Assembly: GCF_008630915.1 (NCBI RefSeq)
Contig: NZ_CP043909.1
Span: forward strand, 1,922,001-1,986,000
From: Acinetobacter suaedae
GTDB taxonomy: Bacteria > Pseudomonadota > Gammaproteobacteria > Pseudomonadales > Moraxellaceae
Length of the DNA stretch: 64,000 nt
Reading direction: 5' to 3'
How positions within the stretch are numbered: the first letter of the stretch is position 1; each line of letters starts with the position of its first letter. Below the pieces are notes generated by a model, which was not told where the DNA came from, did no database searches, and was given only the letters and a program-made list of their open reading frames with translations. Made by a program: the position numbers and the translations under genes. This document shows, in pieces, positions 16,004-24,738 of this stretch.

Positions 16004-17782
16004 TTAATTCAATGGAACTACCCTTAAAACCTCTTCCAAAGTTGTTGTGCCTTCAATCACCTTCCGAGCACCCGCAATTCGTAAAGGTTCTACACCTTCT
16101 TTTTTTGCTTGAACTCGGAGATCATTGAGTGTGCCATGTGCACTAATCATAGATTTCAATTCTAAGCTCACAGGCATAAACTCATAAATGCCAATACGCC
16201 CTTTATAACCTGTATAACGACAAGCTTCACACCCTACAGCCTTATACATCGTCGTTGGCATATCCATCATGTAATCAAAAGTTAAATGTTCCCACTCTTG
16301 TTCATTCATTGGGGTTTCTTGTTTGCAATTAGGACACAATCGACGTACTAAACGCTGGGCTAATACACCTAAAATAGTGGCGGAAGTCAAAAAAGGCTGT
16401 ACACCAAGATCATGCAAACGAGTCAAACTCGACGGCGCATCATTGGTATGAAGCGTTGATAATACTAGATGTCCTGTCAATGCTGCCTGAATCGCCATAT
16501 TAGCTGTATCATGATCACGAATCTCTCCCACCATAATAATATCAGGATCTTGGCGCATTAAAGCACGAACCCCATCAGCAAAACCTAGCTCAATGTTTGG
16601 ATTGACCTGCATTTGATTAAAACTGGGTTCAAGCATTTCAATCGGATCTTCAATGGTACAAACATTGACTTGTTCAGTCGCCAATTGTTTCAATGATGAA
16701 TATAGTGTTGTGGTTTTACCAGAACCAGTAGGTCCCGTCACCAAAATAATTCCGTGACTATGTTGCGTGAGCTGTTTCCAACTTTGTAATAGTTGCCCTT
16801 CAAAGCCAAGCTGTTGAAAACTCCGTACTAACACTTCTGGATCAAAAATACGCATGACCAACTTTTCACCAAAAGCAGTCGGCAAAGTAGAAAGACGCAA
16901 TTCTGTCTCTTGTCCCTTCGGTGTTCGCGTTTTTAAACGACCATCTTGTGGCTTGCGTTTCTCAGCAACATTCATCCGACCCAAAATTTTGATACGAGAA
17001 ATAACCGCTGTTAGTGTATTTGCAGGCATATTATAAATTGTATGCAATACCCCATCGATGCGGAAACGTACTTTACCTGTATCCTTACGTGGTTCTAGGT
17101 GAATATCACTAGCTCCTTGCTCAAATGCAAATTGAAATACCCAATCCACCAACTTAACAATATGTTGATCATTCGCATCTGGATTTTGTGTATCGCCTAA
17201 CTGTAAAAGCGCCTCTACCCCTTTATTATTACGCTCAGATGTATTGGTATTCTGTGATGAATTGACAGCCCGACTAACTTGATAATATTCATGCAAATAA
17301 CGTTGTAATTGTTCAGGATTCAAAAAAACTTTGTCTATTTTTCTCGGTGCTAAACTCCGCTCTAAATTATTCTGCCATTCTGTTGAGAATGGTTGATCCG
17401 TTCCGATAGAAATACGATCAGCATGCACTTCGACTGCTAGAATATGATTTCTAACCGCAAACTCTTGAGACATAACACTGGTCAACGCCGTTACATCTGC
17501 CTTTAATGGATCAATTACAAACAAGGGAATCTCAGCTTTTTCAGCTAGCCACTGACTTAAACGGCTTAAATTTAATGTGGCCGTAGGATTTAGCTGATCT
17601 TTTAATTTAAAATTTGCAATCCATTGTAATGGATGCCATTTCAATTGTTCTTTTTGTCGATGTGTGGTCTGGATAAGTAGTTTGTCACGCTCAGTAATGA
17701 GTCCATCTTTTTGTAATTGCTCTAAACACCATGTCACATCCACTGTAAAAGAAAAGTTTGAAAATTTTGCTTGCGCTTGCAT
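16004..17782 (-). CDS. gspE: Type II secretion / type IV pilus-type assembly ATPase (GspE)
   Basis: A 592-aa GspE/PulE-superfamily ATPase. After an N-terminal domain of about 190 residues come ASDIHLEPRK, the Walker A loop GPTGSGKTTTLYS, the Asp box (TIEDPIEM), Walker B DPDIIMVGEIRDHDTA, a His box (ALTGHLVLSTLHTND) and the tetracysteine zinc module (CPNCKQ then CEACRYTGYKG). It powers assembly of the T2SS pseudopilus from the cytoplasmic face. The frame starts at 17812, but the ATG at 17782 with an upstream GGGGA is likelier. In Acinetobacter the gsp genes are scattered, so a lone gspE is not odd. PilB is the main alternative. The lipase/foldase pair at 58-60 kb is a likely T2SS substrate set. 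Confidence 0.88.
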   Translation of the reverse strand: MQAQAKFSNFSFTVDVTWCLEQLQKDGLITERDKLLIQTTHRQKEQLKWHPLQWIANFKLKDQLNPTATLNLSRLSQWLAEKAEIPLFVIDPLKADVTALTSVMSQEFAVRNHILAVEVHADRISIGTDQPFSTEWQNNLERSLAPRKIDKVFLNPEQLQRYLHEYYQVSRAVNSSQNTNTSERNNKGVEALLQLGDTQNPDANDQHIVKLVDWVFQFAFEQGASDIHLEPRKDTGKVRFRIDGVLHTIYNMPANTLTAVISRIKILGRMNVAEKRKPQDGRLKTRTPKGQETELRLSTLPTAFGEKLVMRIFDPEVLVRSFQQLGFEGQLLQSWKQLTQHSHGIILVTGPTGSGKTTTLYSSLKQLATEQVNVCTIEDPIEMLEPSFNQMQVNPNIELGFADGVRALMRQDPDIIMVGEIRDHDTANMAIQAALTGHLVLSTLHTNDAPSSLTRLHDLGVQPFLTSATILGVLAQRLVRRLCPNCKQETPMNEQEWEHLTFDYMMDMPTTMYKAVGCEACRYTGYKGRIGIYEFMPVSLELKSMISAHGTLNDLRVQAKKEGVEPLRIAGARKVIEGTTTLEEVLRVVPLN

Positions 17783-17812
17783 CACCGTTATTTCCCCAAA
17801 TTTATAACCCAT

Positions 17813-18556
17813 TTATATTTTTAAATTTGCTTGTTCTACATTTACAATTAAGATTTTCCATTCATCAACTGTAAATTGAATATTCAATTCTGCAAAACAC
17901 ATTCCATATACTCGCGATGCATCATCTTGATATGCAGGACGAGGATCTAAAGATAACACTTGTTCGAGTTCGTCTAATACTCTTTTATTTAAAATACCTT
18001 GCCTGAATAACTGAAGCTGTTGCAATTGAGCAGTTTCCGTCCATTGTATCAACTTACGTACAGGTTGTTCCTGAGCATAACCACTCACGGAGTCGCTGAT
18101 TGCGTCTGAATACTGAATATAAGGCTTAATATCTAAAATCGGTGTACCATTTAATAGATCTGCTCCAGTGACGTATAAACGAACAGTTTTGCCATGTTTT
18201 TCCACACGAAGAAAACGTACTACGGATAAGCCTATTGGAGATGGACGATACATGCTTCTTGTTGCGAAAACTCCTATTTTTTTATTCCCTCCCAAACGTG
18301 GTGGACGTACTTGTGCACGAAACTTTGACTTTCTATCCAAACTATTATCAATCTTTTTATTATCATGGAATTGCCACACCAACCACAAATGACTGAAATG
18401 CTCTAAGCCTTCGAAAGCCAACAAATCGTTATATGGCTCTACCATCTCTATAAAGCACTCGACTTCTACTAGATTTGGCTGTCGTGGAATACCAAATTTT
18501 TCACGATAAGGTGAATGCATATAACCAATTATTGGCATCGTTACAGCGTCAATCAT
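17813..18556 (-). CDS. trmO: tRNA m6t6A37 methyltransferase TrmO
   Basis: A 247-aa member of the TrmO (YaeB/TsaA) family, which adds a methyl group to t6A37 of certain threonine tRNAs using SAM. Visible family motifs are IGYMHSPYREKFGIPRQP at the N-terminus, LEHFSHLWLVWQFH, VRPPRLGGNKKIGVFATRS, RPSPIGLSVVRF and GTPILDIKPYIQYSD. The C-terminal half carries the DPRPAY segment typical of the bacterial proteins. The start is the ATG at 18556 (preceded by an in-frame GTG). Its stop is about 30 nt from the preferred gspE start, so the two are probably co-transcribed. Confidence 0.92.
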   Translation of the reverse strand: MIDAVTMPIIGYMHSPYREKFGIPRQPNLVEVECFIEMVEPYNDLLAFEGLEHFSHLWLVWQFHDNKKIDNSLDRKSKFRAQVRPPRLGGNKKIGVFATRSMYRPSPIGLSVVRFLRVEKHGKTVRLYVTGADLLNGTPILDIKPYIQYSDAISDSVSGYAQEQPVRKLIQWTETAQLQQLQLFRQGILNKRVLDELEQVLSLDPRPAYQDDASRVYGMCFAELNIQFTVDEWKILIVNVEQANLKI

Positions 18557-18656
18557 CACTTTTTCTTATAAACACAATTAAATATATTCAGTTTATCGAG
18601 AATGATTTTAGATTAGAATAGCAATCTGTTTCTTTTATATGTGATCGAGACCTTTA

Positions 18657-19436
18657 ATGGCTGCTTTTAACGTTGAACGCATTACTCATGTTCACCACTG
18701 GAATGACACACTTTTCAGTTTTAAAACCACACGCGATACAAGCTTACGTTTTAAAAATGGCCAGTTTGTGATGATCGGACTTGAAGTGAATGGCAAGCCT
18801 TTAATGCGTGCTTATTCGATTGCAAGTGCGAACTATGAAGAAGAACTCGAATTCTTCTCAATTAAAGTACAAGATGGCCCTTTAACATCTATTTTACAAA
18901 AAGTTCAAGTTGGTGATGAAATTCTGATTTCAAAAAAACCTACTGGTACTTTAGTACATGATGATTTATTGCCAGGTAAAAATTTATATCTTTTATCTTC
19001 TGGTACAGGCCTTGCTCCTTTCCTTGCACTTATTCGAGATCCAGAAACCTACGAGAAGTTTGAAAAAGTGATATTAGTACACGGTACACGTTATATCTCT
19101 GAACTTGCTTATCAAGACCTGATTTTGAATGACCTACCAAATCATGAGTTTTTCGAAGAACTCGGAATTAAAGACAAGTTAGTCTATTACCCTACCGTTA
19201 CTCGTGAACCATTCCATACACAAGGTCGTGTAACAACAGCAATTGAAACAGGTGAATTATTTGAAAAAATTGGTTTACCTCGCTTCAACCGTGAAACTGA
19301 TCGTGCAATGCTTTGTGGTAGCCCTGCATTCCTCAAAGATGTTGCTGCTCTTCTAGATCAACATGGTCTCGTTGAATCTCCACGTATGGGGGTGATGGGT
19401 GATTATGTTATTGAGCGTGCTTTCGTTGAGAAATAA
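18657..19436 (+). CDS. fpr: Ferredoxin/flavodoxin-NADP+ reductase
   Basis: A 259-aa FPR of the bacterial class I subgroup. FAD-binding motif RAYSIASANY (RxYS), phosphate contact GPLTSILQK, NADP-binding LLSSGTGLAPFLALIRDPET and the C-terminal MLCGSPAFLKDV plus VMGDYVIERAFVEK ending are all present. It exchanges electrons between NADPH and ferredoxin or flavodoxin in the cytoplasm, for Fe-S repair and radical enzymes. It is monocistronic, divergent from trmO, and ends in a strong terminator. Confidence 0.94.
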   Translation: MAAFNVERITHVHHWNDTLFSFKTTRDTSLRFKNGQFVMIGLEVNGKPLMRAYSIASANYEEELEFFSIKVQDGPLTSILQKVQVGDEILISKKPTGTLVHDDLLPGKNLYLLSSGTGLAPFLALIRDPETYEKFEKVILVHGTRYISELAYQDLILNDLPNHEFFEELGIKDKLVYYPTVTREPFHTQGRVTTAIETGELFEKIGLPRFNRETDRAMLCGSPAFLKDVAALLDQHGLVESPRMGVMGDYVIERAFVEK

Positions 19437-19461
19437 TATTTAAACGCCTACACAATATAAA

Positions 19462-19493
19462 AAACCGAGTGAATTAAACCACTCGGTTTTTTT
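19462..19493. terminator. Bidirectional terminator between fpr and the TetR gene
   Basis: Perfect 10-bp arms AAACCGAGTG (19462-19471) and CACTCGGTTT (19480-19489) with a T run on the plus strand and an A run before the first arm. Confidence 0.9.
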
Positions 19494-19528
19494 ATTAAAT
19501 CCAGCTTATTCAATATGTCATGCCAAAA

Positions 19529-20089
19529 TCAAGCTGCTTCTAAATATATCAAACGTTCAATATAATACCAGCACTTCTCTATTTCATCATGATCTTCATT
19601 CACCTTTGCATAGGCAATCATACCATCTAATATATTGATATACATTGCAGTTAAGACATGCGGTTGGAATACTTTTGCCTTTTCAAATAAATCCTCAACT
19701 AACGCCATCAGCCATGTTCTATATTCAGCTATCGGACGAATAATAGAGGGATATTGCTGTAATATTTCTAAGGATGCTTTTTGAAACATACAACCATGAA
19801 AATCATCTGAATTAAACCAAGATAAATGCCAGAAATAAACAGCTTTAATCTTACCTATATAGTCATCTTCTGCCAGTTGACTGAGTTCTTGTTCAATTGC
19901 CTCTTGGATACTCTTATTCCTTCTAGATAAACATTCTTCAATCAAATTTTCTTTAGATGGAAAGTACTTATAGAAAGTCATCTTTGCAACACCTGACTCA
20001 CTAATAATTCGATCCACCCCAATTGAACTATAATTATGACGATTGAAGAGGTTTAGAGCCGTTGCAATAATATCTTCTTTTTTTGACAT
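19529..20089 (-). CDS. TetR family transcriptional regulator
   Basis: A 186-aa regulator. The N-terminal helix-turn-helix reads IIATALNLFNRHNYSSIGVD followed by RIISESGVAKMTFYKYFPSK, the canonical TetR_N pattern, then a helical ligand domain with FHGCMFQKASLEILQQYP, which resembles the YcdC/NemR-like C-terminal type with a cysteine near residue 100. The ligand is unknown. A 20-bp palindrome lies about 50 bp upstream of its start and may be its own operator. The nearest divergent gene is the haem-oxygenase-like protein 450 bp away, a possible target. Confidence 0.88.
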   Translation of the reverse strand: MSKKEDIIATALNLFNRHNYSSIGVDRIISESGVAKMTFYKYFPSKENLIEECLSRRNKSIQEAIEQELSQLAEDDYIGKIKAVYFWHLSWFNSDDFHGCMFQKASLEILQQYPSIIRPIAEYRTWLMALVEDLFEKAKVFQPHVLTAMYINILDGMIAYAKVNEDHDEIEKCWYYIERLIYLEAA

Positions 20090-20542
20090 TTTATTATCCT
20101 TTTCAAATTATAATATAAACTTAATATATTATTTAGGCATAGTTTATAGGCTGATAAACTTTGGCGACTATGCATTTGTTCATATTATTCCATGAACACA
20201 GTAGAAAATATAGTATTTCTACTCAAGTCCACCATTATACGTTAAGCAAAAAGGTAAAAACACACAAGATGATTTGTAAATATTTTTTTCTATTAGAAAA
20301 TATTTTCAAACATTACTGTGAAGTAATTCACCTTTTATTTATTTTATGATTATTTATTAATCTATATGGTTATTTTTTAGCATATTTAATAAATTGATTT
20401 CACTCCTAAATCACCTTATATTTATTTTATCCAATAAAAAGATCTTTGGTTGGACCAATAGTTATATTCACAAACAACCAAAAAAAATCGAACTATATCA
20501 TTGGAAAAGCAATAATATTTATTAATTCATTGAGTAAAAACT
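20090..20542. other. AT-rich intergenic region between TetR and the HDO-like gene
   Basis: About 450 bases, strongly AT-rich. Besides the palindrome at 20141-20160 it holds a small TTGGACCAA palindrome at 20450-20458. I see no supported coding sequence or RNA gene; a 62-codon open frame at 20161-20349 has no ribosome-binding site and low-complexity composition. Confidence 0.6.
20141..20160. promoter_or_regulatory. Candidate TetR operator palindrome
   Basis: AGTTTAT at 20141-20147 is the inverted repeat of ATAAACT at 20154-20160, separated by six bases. Position, about 50 bp before the TetR start codon, suits autoregulation. Not proven. Confidence 0.45.
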
Positions 20543-21403
20543 ATGCCAAAAATATTTGAGAACTTTGACAATCCGAGGCAGAAAGCTATAGACGGTATGA
20601 GGAATAGTGTTTCTGCAGAAGTATGGAACAAGAATTTGGACTTTCTTAACAATTTAAGAGCAGAAATTTCAAAGCATCCTGTTTCAAAACACCCTGCTAT
20701 TCAACTTCTGAACGATGGTTTAATTGATAAAGAAACGTTAAAACATATTCACTTAGAATATCGACATGCGATCGTACAAGTTTTCACTGATGCACTACTG
20801 ATGGCTCAGTTCCAAACAAAACAACTAGAGCCAAGGCTTTTCGCTGGTTCTAAAATGTATCCTCGTTTTTTATTAAATCTTAACATTCTAGATGAATTCG
20901 GTTTTCGTCCTGCTTTAGATAAGAATCAATATTACTCAGGTAATCCTGAATACGCACATTATCCCTTATTTGAAGATGTGCTTGATGATTTTGAACTCAC
21001 ACAATCAGAACGTAACAACTATCAACCTTCGATTATTGCGCAGAAAGTTCGTACTTTTTTAGAAAATACTTTTGATCATTATCAGGCCGTAACAGCTTTA
21101 CTGGCAGTTGCCGAAGAAGAAGTTATTCTCTTTAGTCCTGCACTGCGTCAAGCAACCAAGGCTGTAGGTTTTAATGTAGATAGTGGTTATTACTATGTCC
21201 ATGGCGTCTCACATGATGCATCCGCCGAAGCAGCTGATGATGACCATGAAGATGATTTATGGTTTGTCTTGGCTCAGGCTTGCGTCGAGTCTGACTATGA
21301 CCTAATCCATGATCTTTGCTTAGAGTATTGTGACCTTTGGCAAAGATTTTGGGATGAACAAATTTCTAGCTACCAATACGAAGCAAATCGAAAACTTGCT
21401 TAA
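20543..21403 (+). CDS. Haem-oxygenase-like diiron (HDO/PqqC-like) protein
   Basis: A 286-aa all-helical protein of the iron-containing redox enzyme (haem-oxygenase-like, HDO) superfamily. Plausible metal ligands are visible in order: Glu and His in HLEYRHAIVQVF (near residue 72), Glu in AVAEEEVILFS (near 195), and the helix VHGVSHDASAEAADDDHEDD giving a His-x-x-x-Asp-type and later His set near residues 223-236. Characterised relatives (UndA, CADD, SznF domains) use a diiron centre for oxidative C-C or N-oxygenation chemistry; the substrate here is unknown. No biosynthetic partner genes are adjacent. It ends before a hairpin at 21412-21448. Confidence 0.72.
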   Translation: MPKIFENFDNPRQKAIDGMRNSVSAEVWNKNLDFLNNLRAEISKHPVSKHPAIQLLNDGLIDKETLKHIHLEYRHAIVQVFTDALLMAQFQTKQLEPRLFAGSKMYPRFLLNLNILDEFGFRPALDKNQYYSGNPEYAHYPLFEDVLDDFELTQSERNNYQPSIIAQKVRTFLENTFDHYQAVTALLAVAEEEVILFSPALRQATKAVGFNVDSGYYYVHGVSHDASAEAADDDHEDDLWFVLAQACVESDYDLIHDLCLEYCDLWQRFWDEQISSYQYEANRKLA

Positions 21404-21411
21404 TGTGGATA

Positions 21412-21448
21412 AAAGGTCATTTCTACATGCATTGTGAATATGACCTTT
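21412..21448. terminator. Possible terminator between convergent genes
   Basis: AAAGGTCAT (21412-21420) and ATGACCTTT (21440-21448) form a 9-bp stem with a long loop; the U-tract is short, so confidence is moderate. Confidence 0.5.
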
Positions 21449-21465
21449 AAACCCCCTATGTTAGG

Positions 21466-22344
21466 CTAAAAAACGAGTGATCGATGTACGGCAACACCTG
21501 CCATCGTCCCATCACCTACAGCCAAAGATATAGACCCACCTAATCGAGCTACATCTCCACAAGCAAATACACCTGATATCGAAGTTTCTTTTAAAGCATT
21601 GGTCTTTATTATTTCTCCCATCGGGTTGTGCTCTAACTCACATGAGAGCTTATGTATCCAATCTTGAGAAATTACACATCGCGTTGTGACAAATATCCCC
21701 TCAAAAGTAATATGATTTTGATCAGACAGCACAACTGTGCTGTGTTCAATAATTTCTGCAACAGGTCTTTTTTCAATCACGACACCTCGTTCAATCAACT
21801 GTAATTCTGTTTCAGCAGCTAAAGGTTGACCATTCAAAAAGTAGGTCACGCTCCCCCATTCGGGTAATAACATTGCCATATGGGCTGAATGCTCAGAACT
21901 TGCAATTAACCCAATTTTTCCTTGATTTAACTCATAACCATGGCAGTAAGGGCAATGAAAAATACTTTTGCCCCACCGTTCTTTAAGCCCCGTGATCTCA
22001 GGCAGTTGATCTTGTACGCCAGTTGCAATGATGATTCTTTTCGCACTTACCGCCTGTGTACCATCAATACAAATATGAAAAAGATCATCTTTTTTTTCTA
22101 ACCGCTTTACCTGCCCATCAATCCAGTCCACTGTTGGGTATTGAAGTAATTGCTGCTTGGCGATCTGTGCGATTTCGCTCGCAAGTGTGCCGTCTTGTGT
22201 TAGAAAACCATGTGAGTGATCTGCAAAGCGATTTCTACGTTGTCCTGCATCTATTATTACGACTTTTCTTCTTGCACGACCCAATGGTAAGCCTGCTGCC
22301 AAACCGGCATAACTACCGCCAATAATTGCCACATCGTAATTCAT
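21466..22344 (-). CDS. Thioredoxin-reductase-like FAD/NAD(P) oxidoreductase
   Basis: A 292-aa flavoprotein: N-terminal FAD dinucleotide motif AIIGGSYAGLAAGLPLGRA, a redox-active CPYC in FHCPYCHGYEL (near residue 134) and C-terminal GVFACGDVARLGGSISLAVG. This is the TrxB-like small subgroup; the CxxC here is CPYC rather than CATC, as in bacterial proteins often paired with Rrf2 regulators. The frame opens at 22356, but the ATG at 22344 begins MNYDVAIIGG and is preferred. It is divergent from the Rrf2 gene with two shared operator-like palindromes between. Role in thiol redox or detoxification is inferred. Confidence 0.85.
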   Translation of the reverse strand: MNYDVAIIGGSYAGLAAGLPLGRARRKVVIIDAGQRRNRFADHSHGFLTQDGTLASEIAQIAKQQLLQYPTVDWIDGQVKRLEKKDDLFHICIDGTQAVSAKRIIIATGVQDQLPEITGLKERWGKSIFHCPYCHGYELNQGKIGLIASSEHSAHMAMLLPEWGSVTYFLNGQPLAAETELQLIERGVVIEKRPVAEIIEHSTVVLSDQNHITFEGIFVTTRCVISQDWIHKLSCELEHNPMGEIIKTNALKETSISGVFACGDVARLGGSISLAVGDGTMAGVAVHRSLVF

Positions 22345-22359
22345 TTCAAACACCATTAA

Positions 22360-22416
22360 GTAACTTTTAAAGTTACAATAATGCCTTTTATTTATATTTG
22401 CAACTTTTAATGTTAC
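22360..22416. promoter_or_regulatory. Two 17-bp operator palindromes between the Trx-reductase-like and Rrf2 genes
   Basis: GTAACTTTTAAAGTTAC (22360-22376) is a perfect odd palindrome. GCAACTTTTAATGTTAC (22400-22416) is a second copy with two changes. Centres are 40 bp apart, close to four helical turns. The first lies 16 bp from the oxidoreductase start. They are the natural candidates for Rrf2 binding. Confidence 0.75.
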
Positions 22417-22452
22417 ATTAGTGTCTCAATTCTAAATTAGCCTTATATTCCT

Positions 22453-22899
22453 ATGCGTACCGATAGCAAACTTTCTCGAATGCTCCATGTCTTACTTCAT
22501 ATGGCACGAGAAAATAAGATTTTTACTTCGGAAGAAATTGCGCATATGCTTTCAACCAATGCTGTAGTCGTCAGACGTACAATGGCAGGATTAAAAAATG
22601 CAGGTTTTATACAATCGGTAAAGGGACCCAAAGGAGGTTGGCATCTTATAGCTGACTTAGAAAAAACAACATTATTAGATATTTATAATGCAGTAGGTGA
22701 ACCAACCATTTTCGCGATCGGTAATGAACGAGAAAATCCAGAATGTGGTGTTGAACGTGTTGTAAATGCGGCCTTAGAAGATGCGATGCAACAAGCACAA
22801 GATATTCTTTTAGCAAAATTAAAAGCAACGACACTTGCTGACCTTGCATACGCATTTGATCAACTCTATCAAGCCAAAATGCATAATTATCATGCATAA
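22453..22899 (+). CDS. Rrf2 family transcriptional regulator
   Basis: A 148-aa Rrf2-family protein: winged helix SKLSRMLHVLLHMARE, TSEEIAHMLSTNAVVVRRTM and AGLKNAGFIQSVKGPKGGWH (wing). It has a single cysteine in the sensor loop (NPECGVERVV, near residue 98) rather than the three of IscR/NsrR, so an iron-sulfur cluster is unlikely and a thiol-based or cofactor-free sensing mode is more likely. It probably represses the divergent oxidoreductase and itself through the twin palindromes. Start ATG at 22453 begins MRTDSKLSRM. Confidence 0.88.
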   Translation: MRTDSKLSRMLHVLLHMARENKIFTSEEIAHMLSTNAVVVRRTMAGLKNAGFIQSVKGPKGGWHLIADLEKTTLLDIYNAVGEPTIFAIGNERENPECGVERVVNAALEDAMQQAQDILLAKLKATTLADLAYAFDQLYQAKMHNYHA

Positions 22900-23023
22900 A
22901 ATCTTAATGACAGCAGAGACAAAGTAGATCAAAGAATCTGCTTGTTTTACCATCATGTAAATTATTGGTAGGTAGCTTCACAAATTACGATACAATTCAA
23001 CTTTATTGCTTTTTCTTCTCAAT

Positions 23024-23479
23024 ATGTTTTCTCAGCTTGATGTTAATTTATTGGTACTCATCATCTTACTTGCTTGTGGCATTTTTAGTCACAATACGGC
23101 GGTTACGATAGCTGCTGCTGTATTGATTGTGGTGAAACTCACACCTTTAGACCAATTTTTCCCTTATATCCAGCAACATGGCTTAAATATTGGAATTATT
23201 ATTCTAACCATTGGTGTCCTCGCACCGATTGCGAGTGGCAAGATCAGTGGCGATAATATTTTAAAGTCTTTCATCAGCGTGAAGTCTTTAATCGCCATTG
23301 CCATAGGATTATTGGTTGCATGGCTGGGCGGTCGTGGCATGAAACTTATGACCAGTCAACCCGATGTCATTGCAGGCCTATTGATTGGTACAGTTGCAGG
23401 GGTTGCATTACTCCGTGGTGTACCTGTAGGTCCTTTGATCGCAGCAGGTATCCTTTCACTTTTGATTGGAAAATCCTAG
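23024..23479 (+). CDS. UPF0756 (DUF441) membrane protein
   Basis: A 151-aa integral membrane protein with about four hydrophobic segments ([63 protein letters not shown]). It matches the YeaL/UPF0756 family in length and in the [12 protein letters not shown] and [15 protein letters not shown] blocks. Function unknown; inner membrane. The open frame reaches a TTG at 23006, but the ATG at 23024 (MFSQLDVN) is the natural start. Confidence 0.85.
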   Translation: MFSQLDVNLLVLIILLACGIFSHNTAVTIAAAVLIVVKLTPLDQFFPYIQQHGLNIGIIILTIGVLAPIASGKISGDNILKSFISVKSLIAIAIGLLVAWLGGRGMKLMTSQPDVIAGLLIGTVAGVALLRGVPVGPLIAAGILSLLIGKS

Positions 23480-23519
23480 TCAACGATTCAACCATAAGTA
23501 AGGACACTGAGAAAAGTGA

Positions 23520-23557
23520 AAAATCACTTAGAAACAACCCTGCTCCTAAGTGATTTT
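23520..23557. terminator. Bidirectional terminator
   Basis: Arms AAAATCACTTAG (23520-23531) and CTAAGTGATTTT (23546-23557), between the converging UPF0756 and LysR-family genes. Confidence 0.8.
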
Positions 23558-23574
23558 CTGGGTACCACCATATA

Positions 23575-24495
23575 TTAGCGTTCGTAATATACCGTACGTT
23601 TTTTTGAAAATTTTTCTAATTGCTTTAAAAAGCCCTCAAAATAATTTTTCTCTTTTTCTTCAGTTCGATAGCCTGCATACAGTGTACGTCTTAGGCCCTG
23701 CGGTGAAACACAATCCAAGCGGCGACTGACAACCCAACCCTTTTGTTCATATTCATTCACGACCCAATCAGGCAAAGCCGCTACGCCCCGCCCACTGGCA
23801 ACCAACTGAATAAGCATTTGGGTTAAATCTGTTGTCCGTATATGTTTAGGCTGGATATTCTCAGGAATAAACAAGTGCGCCATGATATCCAAACGATGTT
23901 TATCAACTGGATAAGTAATCAAGGTCTGTTCAGCTAAGTCCTGCACTGTAACTTGTTCGGCTCGCACAAGTGGATGTGTATTGGATAAAACTAAACGCGA
24001 TTCATATTCAAAAATTGGGAAATATTCGATCCCTTTTAAAGCGATAGGATCAGCTGTAATCAATAAATCAAATTCAGCATTTTGCAACAACTCATGTGGA
24101 TTGGATTCAAAACCTGCTGCAAAGTCCAAATCCACATCTGGGTATTGGTGACGATATTGATTTAATAATGGCATCAACCAATCAAAACAGCTATGGCATT
24201 CGGAAGAAAAAATAATACGTCCTGTCTGCCCATGCACAATCCGAGTAATGTCCGTTTGGGCTATCTGTACTTGCGGCAAGATATCATCTGCAAGCTTGAG
24301 TAGGCGTTGTCCGACATTGGAAAAAGTCACGGGACGACTGCGACGATTTACCACCTCTACCCCATACCAATGATCCAATTCTTTAAGTTGATGAGAAATC
24401 GCGGATGGCGTTAAACATAAATCCGCTGCAGCAGCAACCAATGAACCATGCTCTCGTAAAGCAATCAGTGTTTTTAAATGACGAAGCTCTAACAC
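23575..24495 (-). CDS. metR: LysR-type regulator, MetR-like
   Basis: A 306-aa LTTR beginning LELRHLKTLIALREHGSLVA with the winged HTH AADLCLTPSAISHQLKELD, matching MetR (E. coli starts with a near-identical EVKHLKTLQAL pattern). The effector domain has the MetR-like FSSECHSCFDWLMPLLNQYR segment, which fits homocysteine sensing. MetR activates metE and other methionine genes. The frame extends to a TTG at 24507; a GTG at 24495 gives the family start and is preferred. No methionine gene is adjacent in the window, so its targets act elsewhere. Confidence 0.83.
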   Translation of the reverse strand: MLELRHLKTLIALREHGSLVAAAADLCLTPSAISHQLKELDHWYGVEVVNRRSRPVTFSNVGQRLLKLADDILPQVQIAQTDITRIVHGQTGRIIFSSECHSCFDWLMPLLNQYRHQYPDVDLDFAAGFESNPHELLQNAEFDLLITADPIALKGIEYFPIFEYESRLVLSNTHPLVRAEQVTVQDLAEQTLITYPVDKHRLDIMAHLFIPENIQPKHIRTTDLTQMLIQLVASGRGVAALPDWVVNEYEQKGWVVSRRLDCVSPQGLRRTLYAGYRTEEKEKNYFEGFLKQLEKFSKKRTVYYER

Positions 24496-24738
24496 GACCA
24501 AAACCAAAATTGAATTTATTTCATCTTAACATAAAATTAATTAGCTTACCTCAATATGACTTTACTTTATCATTCACATATTAAACAGCGCATACACGAG
24601 AAAATATTTTGAACTTTTTACATTTTTTTAAGTTAAATTAATTTCATTTTATGCTGAAAAATTTTCACTAAATTCAGAGTTTTGTGTCACCTAAAACTTT
24701 TACAATAATCAATAATTCACTTATTTCTCTTGTTAAAC

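Noticed and set aside
20161..20349. 62-codon open frame in the TetR upstream region
   Set aside because: No ribosome-binding site, AT-rich low-complexity peptide, and it begins just after the candidate operator.
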